A stretch of 42,820 bases of DNA, taken from assembly GCF_014696315.1 (NCBI RefSeq), contig NZ_JACJPX010000069.1, positions 1 through 42,820 of the forward strand, in the 5' to 3' direction. Positions within the stretch are counted from its first letter, which is position 1. Each line of letters starts with the position of its first letter. The position numbers were made by a program, and so were the translations under genes. Shown here one piece after another: positions 8,898-17,190 of this stretch. Below the pieces are notes generated by a model. The model made no database searches. It saw only the letters and a program-made list of their open reading frames with translations, and had not been told where the DNA came from. The stretch comes from Calothrix membranacea FACHB-236. Lineage in GTDB: Bacteria; Cyanobacteriota; Cyanobacteriia; Cyanobacteriales; Nostocaceae.

Positions 8898-9410
8898 ATG
8901 CTGACATCTAATCAGATTAGGCGTTTACAAAATACCGAGCGATGGCTGAGAGAAATTAGAGATTCAGAAGGATTTAAAGTTTTGAATTACTGCCCAGATG
9001 CAACTTTAGGAGATGCAATTCAGGCTGTAAATGAACTATTACAGTCACACAATTACTGTAATGAAAAGTCTGCTTCCTTTACTGATAACCAGTTGCAAAA
9101 GTATTTAGAACCAAAGCCAGTAATGCACATTCGTCGTGTGGTGACTCTGCGTGAAAAGATTAGTTCATTCATCCAAAATGCAGCAAAAGAAGTAGCAATT
9201 CTGAGCTTACTAACAACAGGTTTTATGGTTGTTGGTACTATCTTTTGTCACGGCGTTGACCGCATTGAGCAAAGTAGAGGCTCAGAATATCAGCCCACAT
9301 GGATTAACAATGCCAAAGTTTTTGAAGGAAGTGCTATTACGTCTATTGCAATCTTTCTGGGTGCAAACTTGATTGGTGCGTGTGCAGCGGGAGGTAAGAA
9401 AGATGATTGA
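8898..9410 (+). CDS. Two-TM hypothetical protein, 170 aa; first gene of the plus-strand operon
   Basis: Unrecognised. GAGGTG lies 7 bases before the ATG. The N-terminal 95 residues are soluble and helical. Two hydrophobic segments follow, VAILSLLTTGFMVVGTIF (about 97-114) and a C-terminal one around 145-163, ending in GGKKDD. It is probably an inner-membrane protein with a cytoplasmic N-domain. The stop codon overlaps the start of the next gene by 8 bases, so the two are translationally coupled. The TATCTG boxes lie just upstream. Confidence 0.7.
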   Translation: MLTSNQIRRLQNTERWLREIRDSEGFKVLNYCPDATLGDAIQAVNELLQSHNYCNEKSASFTDNQLQKYLEPKPVMHIRRVVTLREKISSFIQNAAKEVAILSLLTTGFMVVGTIFCHGVDRIEQSRGSEYQPTWINNAKVFEGSAITSIAIFLGANLIGACAAGGKKDD

Positions 9411-9672
9411 TTTTGAGCTTGTAGGATGCGTCACGCTGTTGACAATGAGCAAGACATACTGGATTGATGGAACGCTCTACAGATATTTAACAAGCAGTGA
9501 CAGTATAAAACACACACAATATTATTTCCGTCCTTTACCACGCCAGTCTAAAACTGCTGACTTAAAACTTAATCGTGACAAAGTACTAAGCCGTTGCTAC
9601 GAAATTCCGAGCTTATATAACCAGCACACAGCAGAAATAACTAATAACTCAATACAGTTGAGTTTGTTCTAG
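9403..9672 (+). CDS. Small hypothetical protein, 89 aa
   Basis: Unrecognised. The start at 9403 (MIDFEL) is chosen because GGGAGG lies 8 bases upstream and the frame overlaps the preceding stop by 8 bases, as in coupled operon genes; an upstream in-frame start at 9373 would overlap by 38 bases. The chain is hydrophilic and tyrosine-rich in the middle (TYWIDGTLYRYL, TQYYFRPLP) with no membrane segment. It has no visible catalytic motif. Confidence 0.6.
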   Translation: MIDFELVGCVTLLTMSKTYWIDGTLYRYLTSSDSIKHTQYYFRPLPRQSKTADLKLNRDKVLSRCYEIPSLYNQHTAEITNNSIQLSLF

Positions 9673-9986
9673 CCCAGTAGCGAAAAGTATTTCCTTCTTC
9701 AGCACCATCACCAATTTAACTAGTTCATTTGGGGGCGTATATGCGAGATAACGAAAAAGTGTCAGTATATCTTCAAAACTGACAAGCCCTGTTATTACGT
9801 GGTTATAGCCTCTACAAACGAGACTCTGACATTTGTCTAAAGTTAATTTTCCAAGGTTATTGATAGTGCCTAGCTAATTTGGTGTATCAGGATAACTGTT
9901 TCTAGCTAAATTAGCCATGCAAATAACCTGAATGTCCGGATAGTCAGTCAATTCTATACACACTTAAGTAATAAACCGGAATTAAT
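9673..9986. other. Intergenic region in the operon
   Basis: About 310 bases without a convincing gene. It holds an inverted pair TAGCTAATTT/AAATTAGCTA-type (about 9870-9926). A second promoter for the downstream genes could lie here, but no clear -10/-35 pair was identified. Confidence 0.35.
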
Positions 9987-10544
9987 GTGGCAACCAAAAA
10001 ATATGTAGCTAAGTATCGCCTGCTCAAAGAGACTTATGAGCGCATCACAGGGAAAGGTATTTCAGATATCACTTGGTATCGCATAGTTGCTTCTTTGAAA
10101 CAATATTTTTTGCTATCAATTGAATCAGCAAATGCTCAAAGTATTGTTGAAACCTATGCTCAATTGAAACGCAAGTGTCCAGCCTTTTCTTTTAGAACTT
10201 CGGATTTTAGTTCACGCTGGCAAGCCTTTAAACATTTCTATGATGCAAGAGAAGTTCAATACACAGGTCAGCAATTCCTAGTTGCGCTTGCAGACTATCT
10301 AAAAATCAACCTTGATGACGTACCTCGCAGCACTCGTTATTACTGGTTTAGCCAAGCTGGTCTGTCTTACAACGCTCATGGCACCTATCACAGCAAAGAT
10401 TTAGCACTAGTCGCCTTTGTTGCTGCTAAATGGGCAATTAACAAGCGCTCGCAACCAATGAAATCCGCAACCATCGAAGTTTTAACACTAGCCAAGCCAA
10501 GTCGCAAGTTACAAGTCGCAAGTCGCAAATGTACCCGCGACTGA
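9987..10544 (+). CDS. Hypothetical protein, 185 aa, with a repeat-derived C-terminus
   Basis: Unrecognised. It appears to start with GTG at 9987; the ribosome binding site is weak. The body is basic and helical, with aromatic-rich segments (DITWYRIVASLKQYF, STRYYWFSQAGLSY) that could be small helical DNA-binding modules, but there is no clear HTH. The last 12 or so residues (LQVASRKCTRD) are encoded by a CAAGTCGCAAGT repeat that continues past the stop codon, so the native C-terminus was probably replaced when the repeat inserted. Confidence 0.65.
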   Translation: MATKKYVAKYRLLKETYERITGKGISDITWYRIVASLKQYFLLSIESANAQSIVETYAQLKRKCPAFSFRTSDFSSRWQAFKHFYDAREVQYTGQQFLVALADYLKINLDDVPRSTRYYWFSQAGLSYNAHGTYHSKDLALVAFVAAKWAINKRSQPMKSATIEVLTLAKPSRKLQVASRKCTRD

Positions 10545-10618
10545 AGCCGTGGGCTTGTATCCCACAACTGAAGTTTTTTATCTTACTTGCGACTTGCGAC
10601 TTCCGACTTACTACTTGT
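10499..10618. repeat. CAAGTCGCAAGT repeat forming an inverted structure
   Basis: Copies of AAGTCGCAAGT at 10499-10528 face GACTTGCGACTT copies at 10583-10613, and an inner hairpin GTGGG/CCCAC (10549-10565) sits between. This is the kind of short interspersed repeat common between cyanobacterial genes. It could act as a terminator or mRNA-stability element and overlaps the end of the preceding gene. Confidence 0.65.
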
Positions 10619-10644
10619 TTTTAGTCAAATAAGGATTAATCAGC

Positions 10645-11307
10645 ATGTCTGACAAATTTACCAATAATGTCCGCGCTCGCTTATACAAACAGGGCTATCA
10701 AGGATTCACCAAAGAAGATTACACAAGCGCCGCTATCGCTGTAGAGTGCAATGACCTGAACAATCCCAGCAAAGAGCAATTGAGCCAAGCCGTTGAATAT
10801 CTCAAAACCAAAGCAACCAGCCAATTATCTGTAGCAGATGCACCCGTTGAAGAAACATTGCCAATACAAACAGAAGCTGCACAACCTGAGCCTGAATCTC
10901 ATCAACTTGCAATTGCAGAACCAGAGATTAACGGTATCACTGTAACCAGTGAAGATAAGCGCTCCTTTATCACAGCCCAATCATCAGCCTTGGGCTTTGA
11001 GTTAACCGAACAAGAAACATTGAGCATCGCAGAAGATGTTGACGATACCTTTAGCAACTACAGCCAATTCCTCAGCAATGTAACATCTGCAATTAAAAGC
11101 TACGTGGATCATAAATTTGATGTCATCGAGCAATCATTTGAAGCTAACGCCCAAGACTTGAGACAACACCTAAACACTAGAGCATCTAGATTGAACCAAA
11201 AAGTTAACAACTTTTCAGGAGACATTAAAGCGGATATGGGAGGTATCCGCCAGAACATTAAAAGCACCCAATTCTCAATCCTCGCCAGGCTCAAAGCAGT
11301 TCAATAG
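10645..11307 (+). CDS. Coiled-coil hypothetical protein, 220 aa
   Basis: Unrecognised. AAGGA lies about 10 bases before the ATG. Residues 1-60 form a compact helical region (NNVRARLYKQGYQGFTKEDY). A Glu/Pro-rich linker (about 65-95) follows, then a second helical domain, and from about 150 a long heptad-type segment (IEQSFEANAQDLRQHLNTRA) ending in the basic FSILARLKAVQ. It has no membrane segment. It resembles a scaffold or adaptor of the operon rather than an enzyme. Confidence 0.65.
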   Translation: MSDKFTNNVRARLYKQGYQGFTKEDYTSAAIAVECNDLNNPSKEQLSQAVEYLKTKATSQLSVADAPVEETLPIQTEAAQPEPESHQLAIAEPEINGITVTSEDKRSFITAQSSALGFELTEQETLSIAEDVDDTFSNYSQFLSNVTSAIKSYVDHKFDVIEQSFEANAQDLRQHLNTRASRLNQKVNNFSGDIKADMGGIRQNIKSTQFSILARLKAVQ

Positions 11308-11314
11308 CGATAAA

Positions 11315-11629
11315 TTGACGCTGCTTGAATGCTTAATGATTCGCTATTGCAGAATGGACTATTTCTCAAGAATAGCTGTTAGTTTGAGTGCTTCTGCTGC
11401 TGTGATTTTCTCCTTACATAACTGGGTGTATCTGCCAATAAAAGAGCATCAACAATATCAGCAATATCGACAACGCAAATCAGCGATTGAGCAATATGTA
11501 AAAACAATGTCTTACCACTGCAATCAAATCTTTACCCCCATAAAGGAATATCGCTGTGAAAAATTCAATCAAGCTCAAGAATCAGGTAACTTCCAAATCA
11601 CGCCACCTAGAGCGCCAGTTAAAAACTAA
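11315..11629 (+). CDS. Small single-TM protein, up to 104 aa
   Basis: Unrecognised. The frame opens with TTG at 11315; ATG codons at 11336 and 11354 (MDYFSR) are equally possible and none has a good ribosome binding site. One membrane segment is seen (RIAVSLSASAAVIFSLHNWV), followed by a Gln/Tyr-rich hydrophilic tail with three cysteines (one in MSYHCNQIF). The last 74 bases overlap the next gene in another frame, an arrangement typical of tightly packed phage or plasmid operons. Confidence 0.5.
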   Translation: MTLLECLMIRYCRMDYFSRIAVSLSASAAVIFSLHNWVYLPIKEHQQYQQYRQRKSAIEQYVKTMSYHCNQIFTPIKEYRCEKFNQAQESGNFQITPPRAPVKN

Positions 11630-12209
11630 ATTCAACGCATCTACTAACTTAGTAGTCAGAGCGCTAACAGGTGATAAATCAGCCCTGAAGCTGATAGGAC
11701 AAATGGGTAATGACGGGGCGAAGATTAGCGAATTCGCCCCACAAGTTAAAGAGCAAATGCTAGCTGCTATCAAAGGAACTGAAGACTTAAATGTAGTCCT
11801 CAGTGATATCTACAAACAAGCAGGTGTCAGCGGTGAAAAGATTGAAAGAGCAGTGCAGTCAGCGATTTTAGCTGATACTCATCTAGCAAATATCCTCGAA
11901 GAGATGAAGCTAGATTTCGCTTCATCCCAAGATAAAGAAGCGCTGCGTCATCAACAAGCTTTCATCCACATCAGACTAAAGTCGTGGGTGGATAAACACA
12001 TGATGCAGGTTGACGGTGAATATAAGATGTTGCAGACGGAATTACAAACAGACATTAGACAACAAACAATTGACCTGCAACATGATAGAGAACTGGGCAA
12101 GTATTACTTAGAAATGGGTGATAACGCTCGTGATGATTTCAAGCCGAAAAAGCAATATGCTGGGCGTTCAATTGTACAAAAAATCAAAGAAGCCTTGTTA
12201 GGTTTTTGA
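11556..12209 (+). CDS. Helical hypothetical protein, 217 aa
   Basis: Unrecognised. It starts with GTG at 11556, with AAAGGA 9 bases upstream, inside the end of the preceding gene. The N-terminus is basic and polar (KNSIKLKNQVTSKSRHLER). The whole chain is predicted helical with a long amphipathic or coiled-coil stretch at about 135-185 and a basic C-terminus (RSIVQKIKEALLGF) that could be a membrane-binding amphipathic helix. No enzymatic motif. Confidence 0.65.
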   Translation: MKNSIKLKNQVTSKSRHLERQLKTKFNASTNLVVRALTGDKSALKLIGQMGNDGAKISEFAPQVKEQMLAAIKGTEDLNVVLSDIYKQAGVSGEKIERAVQSAILADTHLANILEEMKLDFASSQDKEALRHQQAFIHIRLKSWVDKHMMQVDGEYKMLQTELQTDIRQQTIDLQHDRELGKYYLEMGDNARDDFKPKKQYAGRSIVQKIKEALLGF

Positions 12210-12230
12210 TAACTAAACCCGTCATAGAAG

Positions 12231-12438
12231 AGAGCAGGGGTAGCTGGGGAAGAAAGGGTAGCTCTTGGAGCAGACCCCATAATAAATGTAGAGGCTTGGA
12301 ATAAAGACGCATTATTTCTTGTGAGGAGCGCATCTGGGAATAAATGTTTTTCTTTCTTCTACGAATTAATTCGCTTTCTTGCAACCACTTCATGAGGGAA
12401 TCTCCAAGAGCTTTCCCAGCCTCCCCAGCCCTGCTTTT
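12231..12438. repeat. MITE-like element with ~38-bp imperfect terminal repeats
   Basis: The left arm (12231-12270) and the reverse complement of the right arm (12402-12438) share AGCAGGG, CTGGGGA and AGCTCTTGGAG in order. About 130 bases without a supported gene lie between them. It resembles small non-autonomous cyanobacterial elements; the same GCAGGG style of repeat occurs inside rep. Target-site duplications were not identified. Confidence 0.5.
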
Positions 12439-12493
12439 CCGTCAGTAAATTGAAGCTATTGCTGACGGTTTCTAGAAATACTCTGATACAAAC

Positions 12494-13063
12494 ATGACAT
12501 ACGAAATTGACGATGAACAAGAGGAAGTAATAAGCGAAATCGCTCCAGACACACCCTTACCAAAAGACTTAATAGAACACCTGTCATCCCGCAAGCAGCA
12601 CCGCCAAGATATTATCAAGACCACTGAAAAATTAACTAGATTCTTTGTCGGCTGGTCGCTAAATTCAACAGGCTTCTTTATCGCTAAATATCTATTAATA
12701 ACTGGTGGTGGCGTTAACTTCTGGTTAGCAATTTCGCTCTCTTTTTCTATATGCAGCGTTGGCTCTTTGGCTGGGTTAACGGGCTTGAGAGTTAACTACA
12801 ACAGTGATGGCCTAGAGGTAGATAATATGCAAAATCTTCTAAAAACTGCTGCTGGTTTAGTCTGTGCAGGTGTAACAACTTGGTTAGCAGTCAAAGACTA
12901 TCAATATTTTGAGCATTTAACTAAAGAAACAGTCAGCCAAATTAACCAAGACATCCAAACCATTGAAAAACAGAATCCACAATCAGACCCTTGGGTAAGC
13001 ATTGCTGTCGCCTTGGCTTTATTCATTGGTTCCATTGCAATTATTTTTAAGGGGCGGGAATGA
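12494..13063 (+). CDS. Membrane protein upstream of the P-loop ATPase, 189 aa
   Basis: Unrecognised. An acidic N-terminus (DDEQEEVISEIAPD) leads into four hydrophobic segments at about 50-72, 75-98, 113-130 and 168-186, with a soluble loop (about 131-165) before the last. An inner-membrane protein is likely. The gene ends 3 bases before the ATPase start, so the two are almost certainly cotranscribed and may form a membrane complex. No clear ribosome binding site. Confidence 0.7.
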   Translation: MTYEIDDEQEEVISEIAPDTPLPKDLIEHLSSRKQHRQDIIKTTEKLTRFFVGWSLNSTGFFIAKYLLITGGGVNFWLAISLSFSICSVGSLAGLTGLRVNYNSDGLEVDNMQNLLKTAAGLVCAGVTTWLAVKDYQYFEHLTKETVSQINQDIQTIEKQNPQSDPWVSIAVALALFIGSIAIIFKGRE

Positions 13064-13066
13064 ATA

Positions 13067-14518
13067 ATGAAACAGGGTGTTGTCGAGTTAGCGTTGGCTG
13101 GGGTGTGTGGTGTAGCTGCAATCATTGGGCTTGCAACATCACAAACACGCCAGCCTTATGACCTAACACAAATTCAGTTCTGCCCCAAGTCAACCAACGG
13201 TGTACAAAGTCAAATAAAGCTGGATCAGCGTTTTTGCAACCAGCCGCGCTTTGTCCTGGCTGAAGAATGGCAACGTTACGGGCTGTATGGCAGCATCATT
13301 CCTTATAAGGGTGATGCTATTCAATGGGTGCGTGATTTACCCACAGACAACCCTCATCAGTTGTTGGGTGGTGCGGTTACAGTTATGGGACTATGGGGTA
13401 TTGTCGGTTGCTTAATCGTGCGCTCGCAACGCCTCAAGCGCAAAGATTATGAATTGGGGGAATTAGAAAAGACTGGTGGCTATGCAATTTGGCAGCACAA
13501 TAAGCACAAACGTGAAGTTAAGCAGCATTCGACCCAGCTTTATACTGAGCGTTTAAAGGATGGGCTGTCAGGACTGGATACAGAAGAACGCAAAGCACTA
13601 GGACTGACTGATGAGGAGAACGAACGGGCTAAGGCTCGAATTCAGCTTGAGGACTTTATGAAAGCTCGTGCTGTTAATCATTCTGTGATGGATAAGACCA
13701 TTGCGGAGAATTTGAGAGACAAGGCGAAAGCTGAACAGGAACGTGGCAAGATTGAGGGGAAAACCAAAGGAGCGATCGCAAACGGTGACAATCATCCTTT
13801 GACTGACCAGCGCCTCATCAGTGATTTAATCGAAGCGCTCAAGAATCATGAGGATGGCTGGTTGTGGAAGGTTATCGACAATCAAAAGCCCGTTTGGGTG
13901 CTGGGAGAAGCCGGAAGCGGTAAATCAACTCTAGCAGCATCAATTGTCATGCTCAGAGAATATCTGTTTGATATGCCTTTGTATCAGCTCATAGACGCGC
14001 ACGCCGGAGATAATTTAAGAAACGCATGGAAATATTTAAGTCCTCAGTTGATAGCGCAAACAGAATCAGATATAGGACAAGCTTTTGATGATGCTCGCGA
14101 ACGATGGTTAGACAGAATTAATAATCAACCTGATAAACAACCGCAACAGTTATTAGTTGATGAATTTACGAACTATTCTGAGTCCGATATTACAAAGGAG
14201 CCTGCCAAAAAGTTTGTTAAAGCGTCTCTCAGTGACCCTAGAAAGGCATCTGAAAGATTAGTTTGTATTGCCCATTTTTTTACTAATACTGCTGTGGGTG
14301 GCAGTGATGGAACTGCCAAAGGTAGAAGCAGAGGCACTATTCAAATTGACCGCAAAACTGCTGATGGTAAGACACCTTTGAAGGTGGCAGTAATTAACGG
14401 TTTAAATAATTATGATGGGGATGCAGAAGTAGATAAAAAGGTGACAATTCCTAGTTGGTTGACTCCCCAAAGTATTTACAAGCATTTCAATGGACAGCCA
14501 ATTGATTTTGATGATTAA
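13067..14518 (+). CDS. Membrane-anchored P-loop ATPase, 483 aa
   Basis: Two TM helices (about 5-25 and 100-117) enclose a probably extracytoplasmic loop with two cysteines (C39, C57). A long basic/acidic helical region (120-240) follows, then a RecA-like ATPase domain: Walker A GEAGSGKS (280-287) and Walker B QLLVDEF (361-367). A conserved-looking VGGSDGTAKGRSRG segment (about 410-423) may be an arginine-finger or sensor loop. The architecture recalls membrane-anchored FtsK/HerA or conjugative coupling ATPases, but sequence similarity to a named family is not evident to me. It is the last gene of an eight-gene set and probably its motor. A 36-base piece of this gene recurs at 17045-17080. Confidence 0.8.
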   Translation: MKQGVVELALAGVCGVAAIIGLATSQTRQPYDLTQIQFCPKSTNGVQSQIKLDQRFCNQPRFVLAEEWQRYGLYGSIIPYKGDAIQWVRDLPTDNPHQLLGGAVTVMGLWGIVGCLIVRSQRLKRKDYELGELEKTGGYAIWQHNKHKREVKQHSTQLYTERLKDGLSGLDTEERKALGLTDEENERAKARIQLEDFMKARAVNHSVMDKTIAENLRDKAKAEQERGKIEGKTKGAIANGDNHPLTDQRLISDLIEALKNHEDGWLWKVIDNQKPVWVLGEAGSGKSTLAASIVMLREYLFDMPLYQLIDAHAGDNLRNAWKYLSPQLIAQTESDIGQAFDDARERWLDRINNQPDKQPQQLLVDEFTNYSESDITKEPAKKFVKASLSDPRKASERLVCIAHFFTNTAVGGSDGTAKGRSRGTIQIDRKTADGKTPLKVAVINGLNNYDGDAEVDKKVTIPSWLTPQSIYKHFNGQPIDFDD

Positions 14519-14663
14519 TCACTATACAACCTCGGATACTTAAGAACTAAAGTCAGTGTGAAATCAGCATAGTGAAGGTACTCTAAATAATTTTTTTTAC
14601 TAAAGAGTAATTTAAAATAATGGGAATACTAAAAATAATATGACTTAATAAAGTACTGTCTTG

Positions 14664-15560
14664 ATGCTTCAAGTAGAACAAATTTTTTCGTGGTCTTCTT
14701 GGCAGCCATTAAATGGATGCTGGCGTGGGTCACTCATATTAAATCTACCTGGACTTTATAGAATACGCCGGGTTAATAGAGATGATCTTGACTACATAGG
14801 GCAAACTGGCGAAGGTACAATGACCCTGAAAAAGCGATTGGGAATGCTACGCGGAGTTTACGACGAGGAGATGCCCTATCGTGACCCTCACACTGCGGCT
14901 CCAGCACTTTGGGCTTTACGCCATAGCTCTAATTGTGAGTTTGAAGTATCCGTACTGCCTGTTCAAGGAACAACATCGTGGCGCAAGGGATTGGAAGCTT
15001 TAGCAATTAGCCTTTATCGACAAAAGTACAGTCAATCTCCCACAGTAAATTTTGGCAGAATGCCTGTCGGTTATCGGATGTCTACTTCCAATAACTCTAA
15101 GCTAGTACAAGCTGGAAAGCGCTTCAGGGGTGGACTGATATCAGAGTTAGAACAAAGTCATCTGCCTGGCATATCTCCTCTTGGAGAATTGCAAAAAGAT
15201 TTGCAAACTAATCACTGGTGTGGTCATCAATGGTCTGATTGGGTTCCGCTTACTTTAGCAGGATTAACATCTCCTGCTAAAAATTCATGGGGACTTTACC
15301 GCATTCGGAGTTGTCATCAACCAGAACTAATCTACATTGGACAAGGAATAATTAAAGCTCGACTAGCTAATCATTTAGGCAAAGCACAAAACCCTAAAAC
15401 AGAACAAGGTCAAGTCTTTGCTAATGCTGGAGTTTTAGAATGTTCTTGGGTAATCAATAACTCATGGGTGCCTCATCAGCGATTGGAACTAGAAAATGAT
15501 TTAATAGCAGCGCATCTTCTATTTATGGAAACAGTCCCAAATGCTCAATTTTTAGGCTAA
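14664..15560 (+). CDS. Protein with two GIY-YIG-like domains, 298 aa
   Basis: Two copies of a GIY-YIG-type fold are visible. The first has GLYRIRR (about 30), DYIGQTGEG (about 43) and the helix with GLEALAISLYRQ (about 108-119). The second has WGLYRIRS (about 211), IYIGQG (about 224), IKARLANHL and ELENDLIAAHL (about 275). GIY-YIG domains are Mg-dependent nucleases that use the Tyr pair, an Arg and a Glu. Both copies keep YIG, an Arg about 10-12 residues later and a Glu, so either may be active. The start at 14664 replaces a TTG one codon earlier; no strong ribosome binding site. The next gene follows after 8 bases. Confidence 0.75.
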   Translation: MLQVEQIFSWSSWQPLNGCWRGSLILNLPGLYRIRRVNRDDLDYIGQTGEGTMTLKKRLGMLRGVYDEEMPYRDPHTAAPALWALRHSSNCEFEVSVLPVQGTTSWRKGLEALAISLYRQKYSQSPTVNFGRMPVGYRMSTSNNSKLVQAGKRFRGGLISELEQSHLPGISPLGELQKDLQTNHWCGHQWSDWVPLTLAGLTSPAKNSWGLYRIRSCHQPELIYIGQGIIKARLANHLGKAQNPKTEQGQVFANAGVLECSWVINNSWVPHQRLELENDLIAAHLLFMETVPNAQFLG

Positions 15561-15568
15561 TTAACATT

Positions 15569-15991
15569 ATGTCTAGTATTACTATTGTTGCTTGTGTAAG
15601 TTTGAAACAGAATCAGCCCAATTCTGCTAAAGATTTATATAAATCCCCTTGGTTTATAAAAGCGAGAGCTTATGTTGAACAACAGAAGTGTGACTGGTAC
15701 ATTATTTCAGCTAAATATGGTTTGCTACACACAGATAAAGTTATTGAACCTTATGAACTAACTTTGAACAATATGAAAGCTACTGAGCGTAGACAGTGGT
15801 CAGAAAAAGTGTTTAAAGAAATTTTACAAGTCTTGCCAGAAAAAGGTACAGTTCGATTTTTCGCTGGGAAAAAATATAGAGAATATTTAGTGCCACTCCT
15901 GCAAGAAGTTGGTTATACAGTTGAAATTCCTCTTATCGGGTTAGGAATTGGCCAACAACTAGCTTGGTTTAGTAATTCCACTTCAAATTAA
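15569..15991 (+). CDS. DUF6884/YaaA-like protein, 140 aa
   Basis: The pattern of an N-terminal strand with VACVSLK, then RAYVEQQKCDWYIISAKYGLL, then EPYELTLNNM and RRQWSEKVFKEIL, matches what I remember of DUF6884 proteins, which share the SAKYGLL segment with the YaaA/DUF328 group. Their biochemical role is not settled; some lie near DNA-modification or phage genes. It is coupled to the double GIY-YIG protein (8-base gap), which suggests joint action on nucleic acid. The family assignment is by eye. Confidence 0.65.
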   Translation: MSSITIVACVSLKQNQPNSAKDLYKSPWFIKARAYVEQQKCDWYIISAKYGLLHTDKVIEPYELTLNNMKATERRQWSEKVFKEILQVLPEKGTVRFFAGKKYREYLVPLLQEVGYTVEIPLIGLGIGQQLAWFSNSTSN

Positions 15992-16003
15992 TTTATGCCG
16001 ATA

Positions 16004-16029
16004 AAAAAGTTATGCAGTGTTAACTTTTT
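16004..16029. terminator. Bidirectional terminator between convergent genes
   Basis: AAAAAGTTA (16004-16012) and TAACTTTTT (16021-16029) pair perfectly with an 8-base loop. Because of the A and T ends it can terminate transcription from both the gene ending at 15991 (plus) and the one ending at 16034 (minus). Confidence 0.7.
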
Positions 16030-16033
16030 CTCT

Positions 16034-16978
16034 TCACATTAGATCAGCTAACTTCTTAGCGGATTGAAGACTTGTAAAATTTGTATATCTTGGGCTTTGC
16101 ATTGCTCCTTTAGAGGCATCACCAAAAGGAATTGGGTCTATCTGTTTAGCCTTCTCTGAGAAAATCAGTTTGTACTTGCCTTCTTCCCCGTAAGGTTCAA
16201 TCCGGTCAACTGGCGCATAGTGAGTGATGGCGGACACTGGCGATGTTTGATATGCCGCTATGTATTTGATTTTTTGCAGCATTCCTCCAGAAATGCGGAT
16301 TGCATACCAACAATCCTCTCCAAGAAATACTCTCTCAAAGCCTTCCTTCTGGGCTGGTACGATTACTGTATCCTTCTCCACTATTACGGGTAGTGGTGTA
16401 TCGTTCTGAACTATTGTAGGTAGTTCCGTGATGTCATTGCTAGAAGCCTTGGGTATTGCAACCGCCTTTGGAAACTCAAATGCTTGAAGCCCAACAATTG
16501 GCAGAATTTGCATGATTTCTTTAAGAAACCCCTGAGTATCAGCTTTCTCGGATTCTGAAAGGGCTGGCTCCTGTGGCATATTGCCATTGTCAAGATGACT
16601 ACGTTTTGCCTGGAATGCCCTTTGGATAAGAGCATATTCCAACCATGTCACATGGGCCCGATTCAGACCATTGTTTGCTGAAACGAAGACAATGCCCCAG
16701 TTCCAAAAATCCTTATTCTGATAATGGGAGTCGATACGATTTCTAACGCCATCGGATTGCCCTATGTAAAGCATCGGAAGCTCATCATCTTCCTTGCCTT
16801 CATAGCCAACCAGAATATAAACCCCGGTTCGGTCGAATTCACTTCTGCTTCTTGTTTCGAGCCATTTATCCCGTGGGAAGGCTATACCCAGCCCTGTCCA
16901 ATTCATTCGGTCAATAATTCTGACACCTTCAGGGTCGCCATTTGGGACAAATATACGGATGGTAAACGGATCAGCCAT
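16034..16978 (-). CDS. GIY-YIG nuclease-family protein with C-terminal domain, 314 aa
   Basis: N-terminal GIY-YIG domain: TGVYILVGYEG (about 51-61), MLYIGQSDGVRNRIDSHY (about 69-86, with Tyr, Gly and the catalytic-type Arg) and VTWLEYALIQRA (about 109-120, with the Glu). A linker with Val/Ile/Pro repeats (about 185-215) leads to a C-terminal alpha/beta domain with CWYAIRISGGMLQKIKYIAAY and IEPYGEEGKYKLIFS that I do not recognise. Probably a DNA endonuclease or a DNA-binding protein using the same fold. It is convergent with the other GIY-YIG unit. No clear ribosome binding site precedes the ATG at 16978. Confidence 0.75.
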   Translation of the reverse strand: MADPFTIRIFVPNGDPEGVRIIDRMNWTGLGIAFPRDKWLETRSRSEFDRTGVYILVGYEGKEDDELPMLYIGQSDGVRNRIDSHYQNKDFWNWGIVFVSANNGLNRAHVTWLEYALIQRAFQAKRSHLDNGNMPQEPALSESEKADTQGFLKEIMQILPIVGLQAFEFPKAVAIPKASSNDITELPTIVQNDTPLPVIVEKDTVIVPAQKEGFERVFLGEDCWYAIRISGGMLQKIKYIAAYQTSPVSAITHYAPVDRIEPYGEEGKYKLIFSEKAKQIDPIPFGDASKGAMQSPRYTNFTSLQSAKKLADLM

Positions 16979-17044
16979 ATTTCAATGATTCACAGCAAGA
17001 AACTTGAATACATCTGTTGTACTCTAACTACTGCCTATGGGGAA

Positions 17045-17080
17045 GCTGTAGGTGGCAGTGATGGAACAGCCAAAGTTAGA
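17045..17080 (+). pseudogene. Fragment duplicated from the P-loop ATPase gene
   Basis: Thirty-three of 36 bases match 14291-14326 in the ATPase gene, and the translated frame reads AVGGSDGTAKVR against AVGGSDGTAKGR. Outside this block the similarity fades. It looks like a leftover of a second ATPase copy or of a recombination event. Confidence 0.55.
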
Positions 17081-17150
17081 CCAGTATCAAGAACTGGGAG
17101 TAGAGCGGGTGGCGCAGCGGAGTGTGGGGGGCGGGCTGCCCACAAATGAT

Positions 17151-17190
17151 AACATTGCCTAGTTTGTCTCCTTTTAGGCAATGTTTTTTA
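17151..17190 (+). terminator. Plus-strand intrinsic terminator
   Basis: AACATTGCCT (17151-17160) and AGGCAATGTT (17176-17185) pair perfectly over 10 bp, followed by a T-run. There is no intact plus-strand gene before it; it probably belonged to the lost gene whose fragment lies at 17045-17080. Confidence 0.7.

Noticed and set aside
12184-12393. 69-codon minus-strand frame in the MITE-like element
   Set aside because: Lies across the terminal repeat, no start signal, no known transposase motif.
16724-17149. 141-codon plus-strand frame
   Set aside because: Mostly antisense to the GIY-YIG gene; only the 17045-17080 duplicated piece is meaningful, listed as a remnant.
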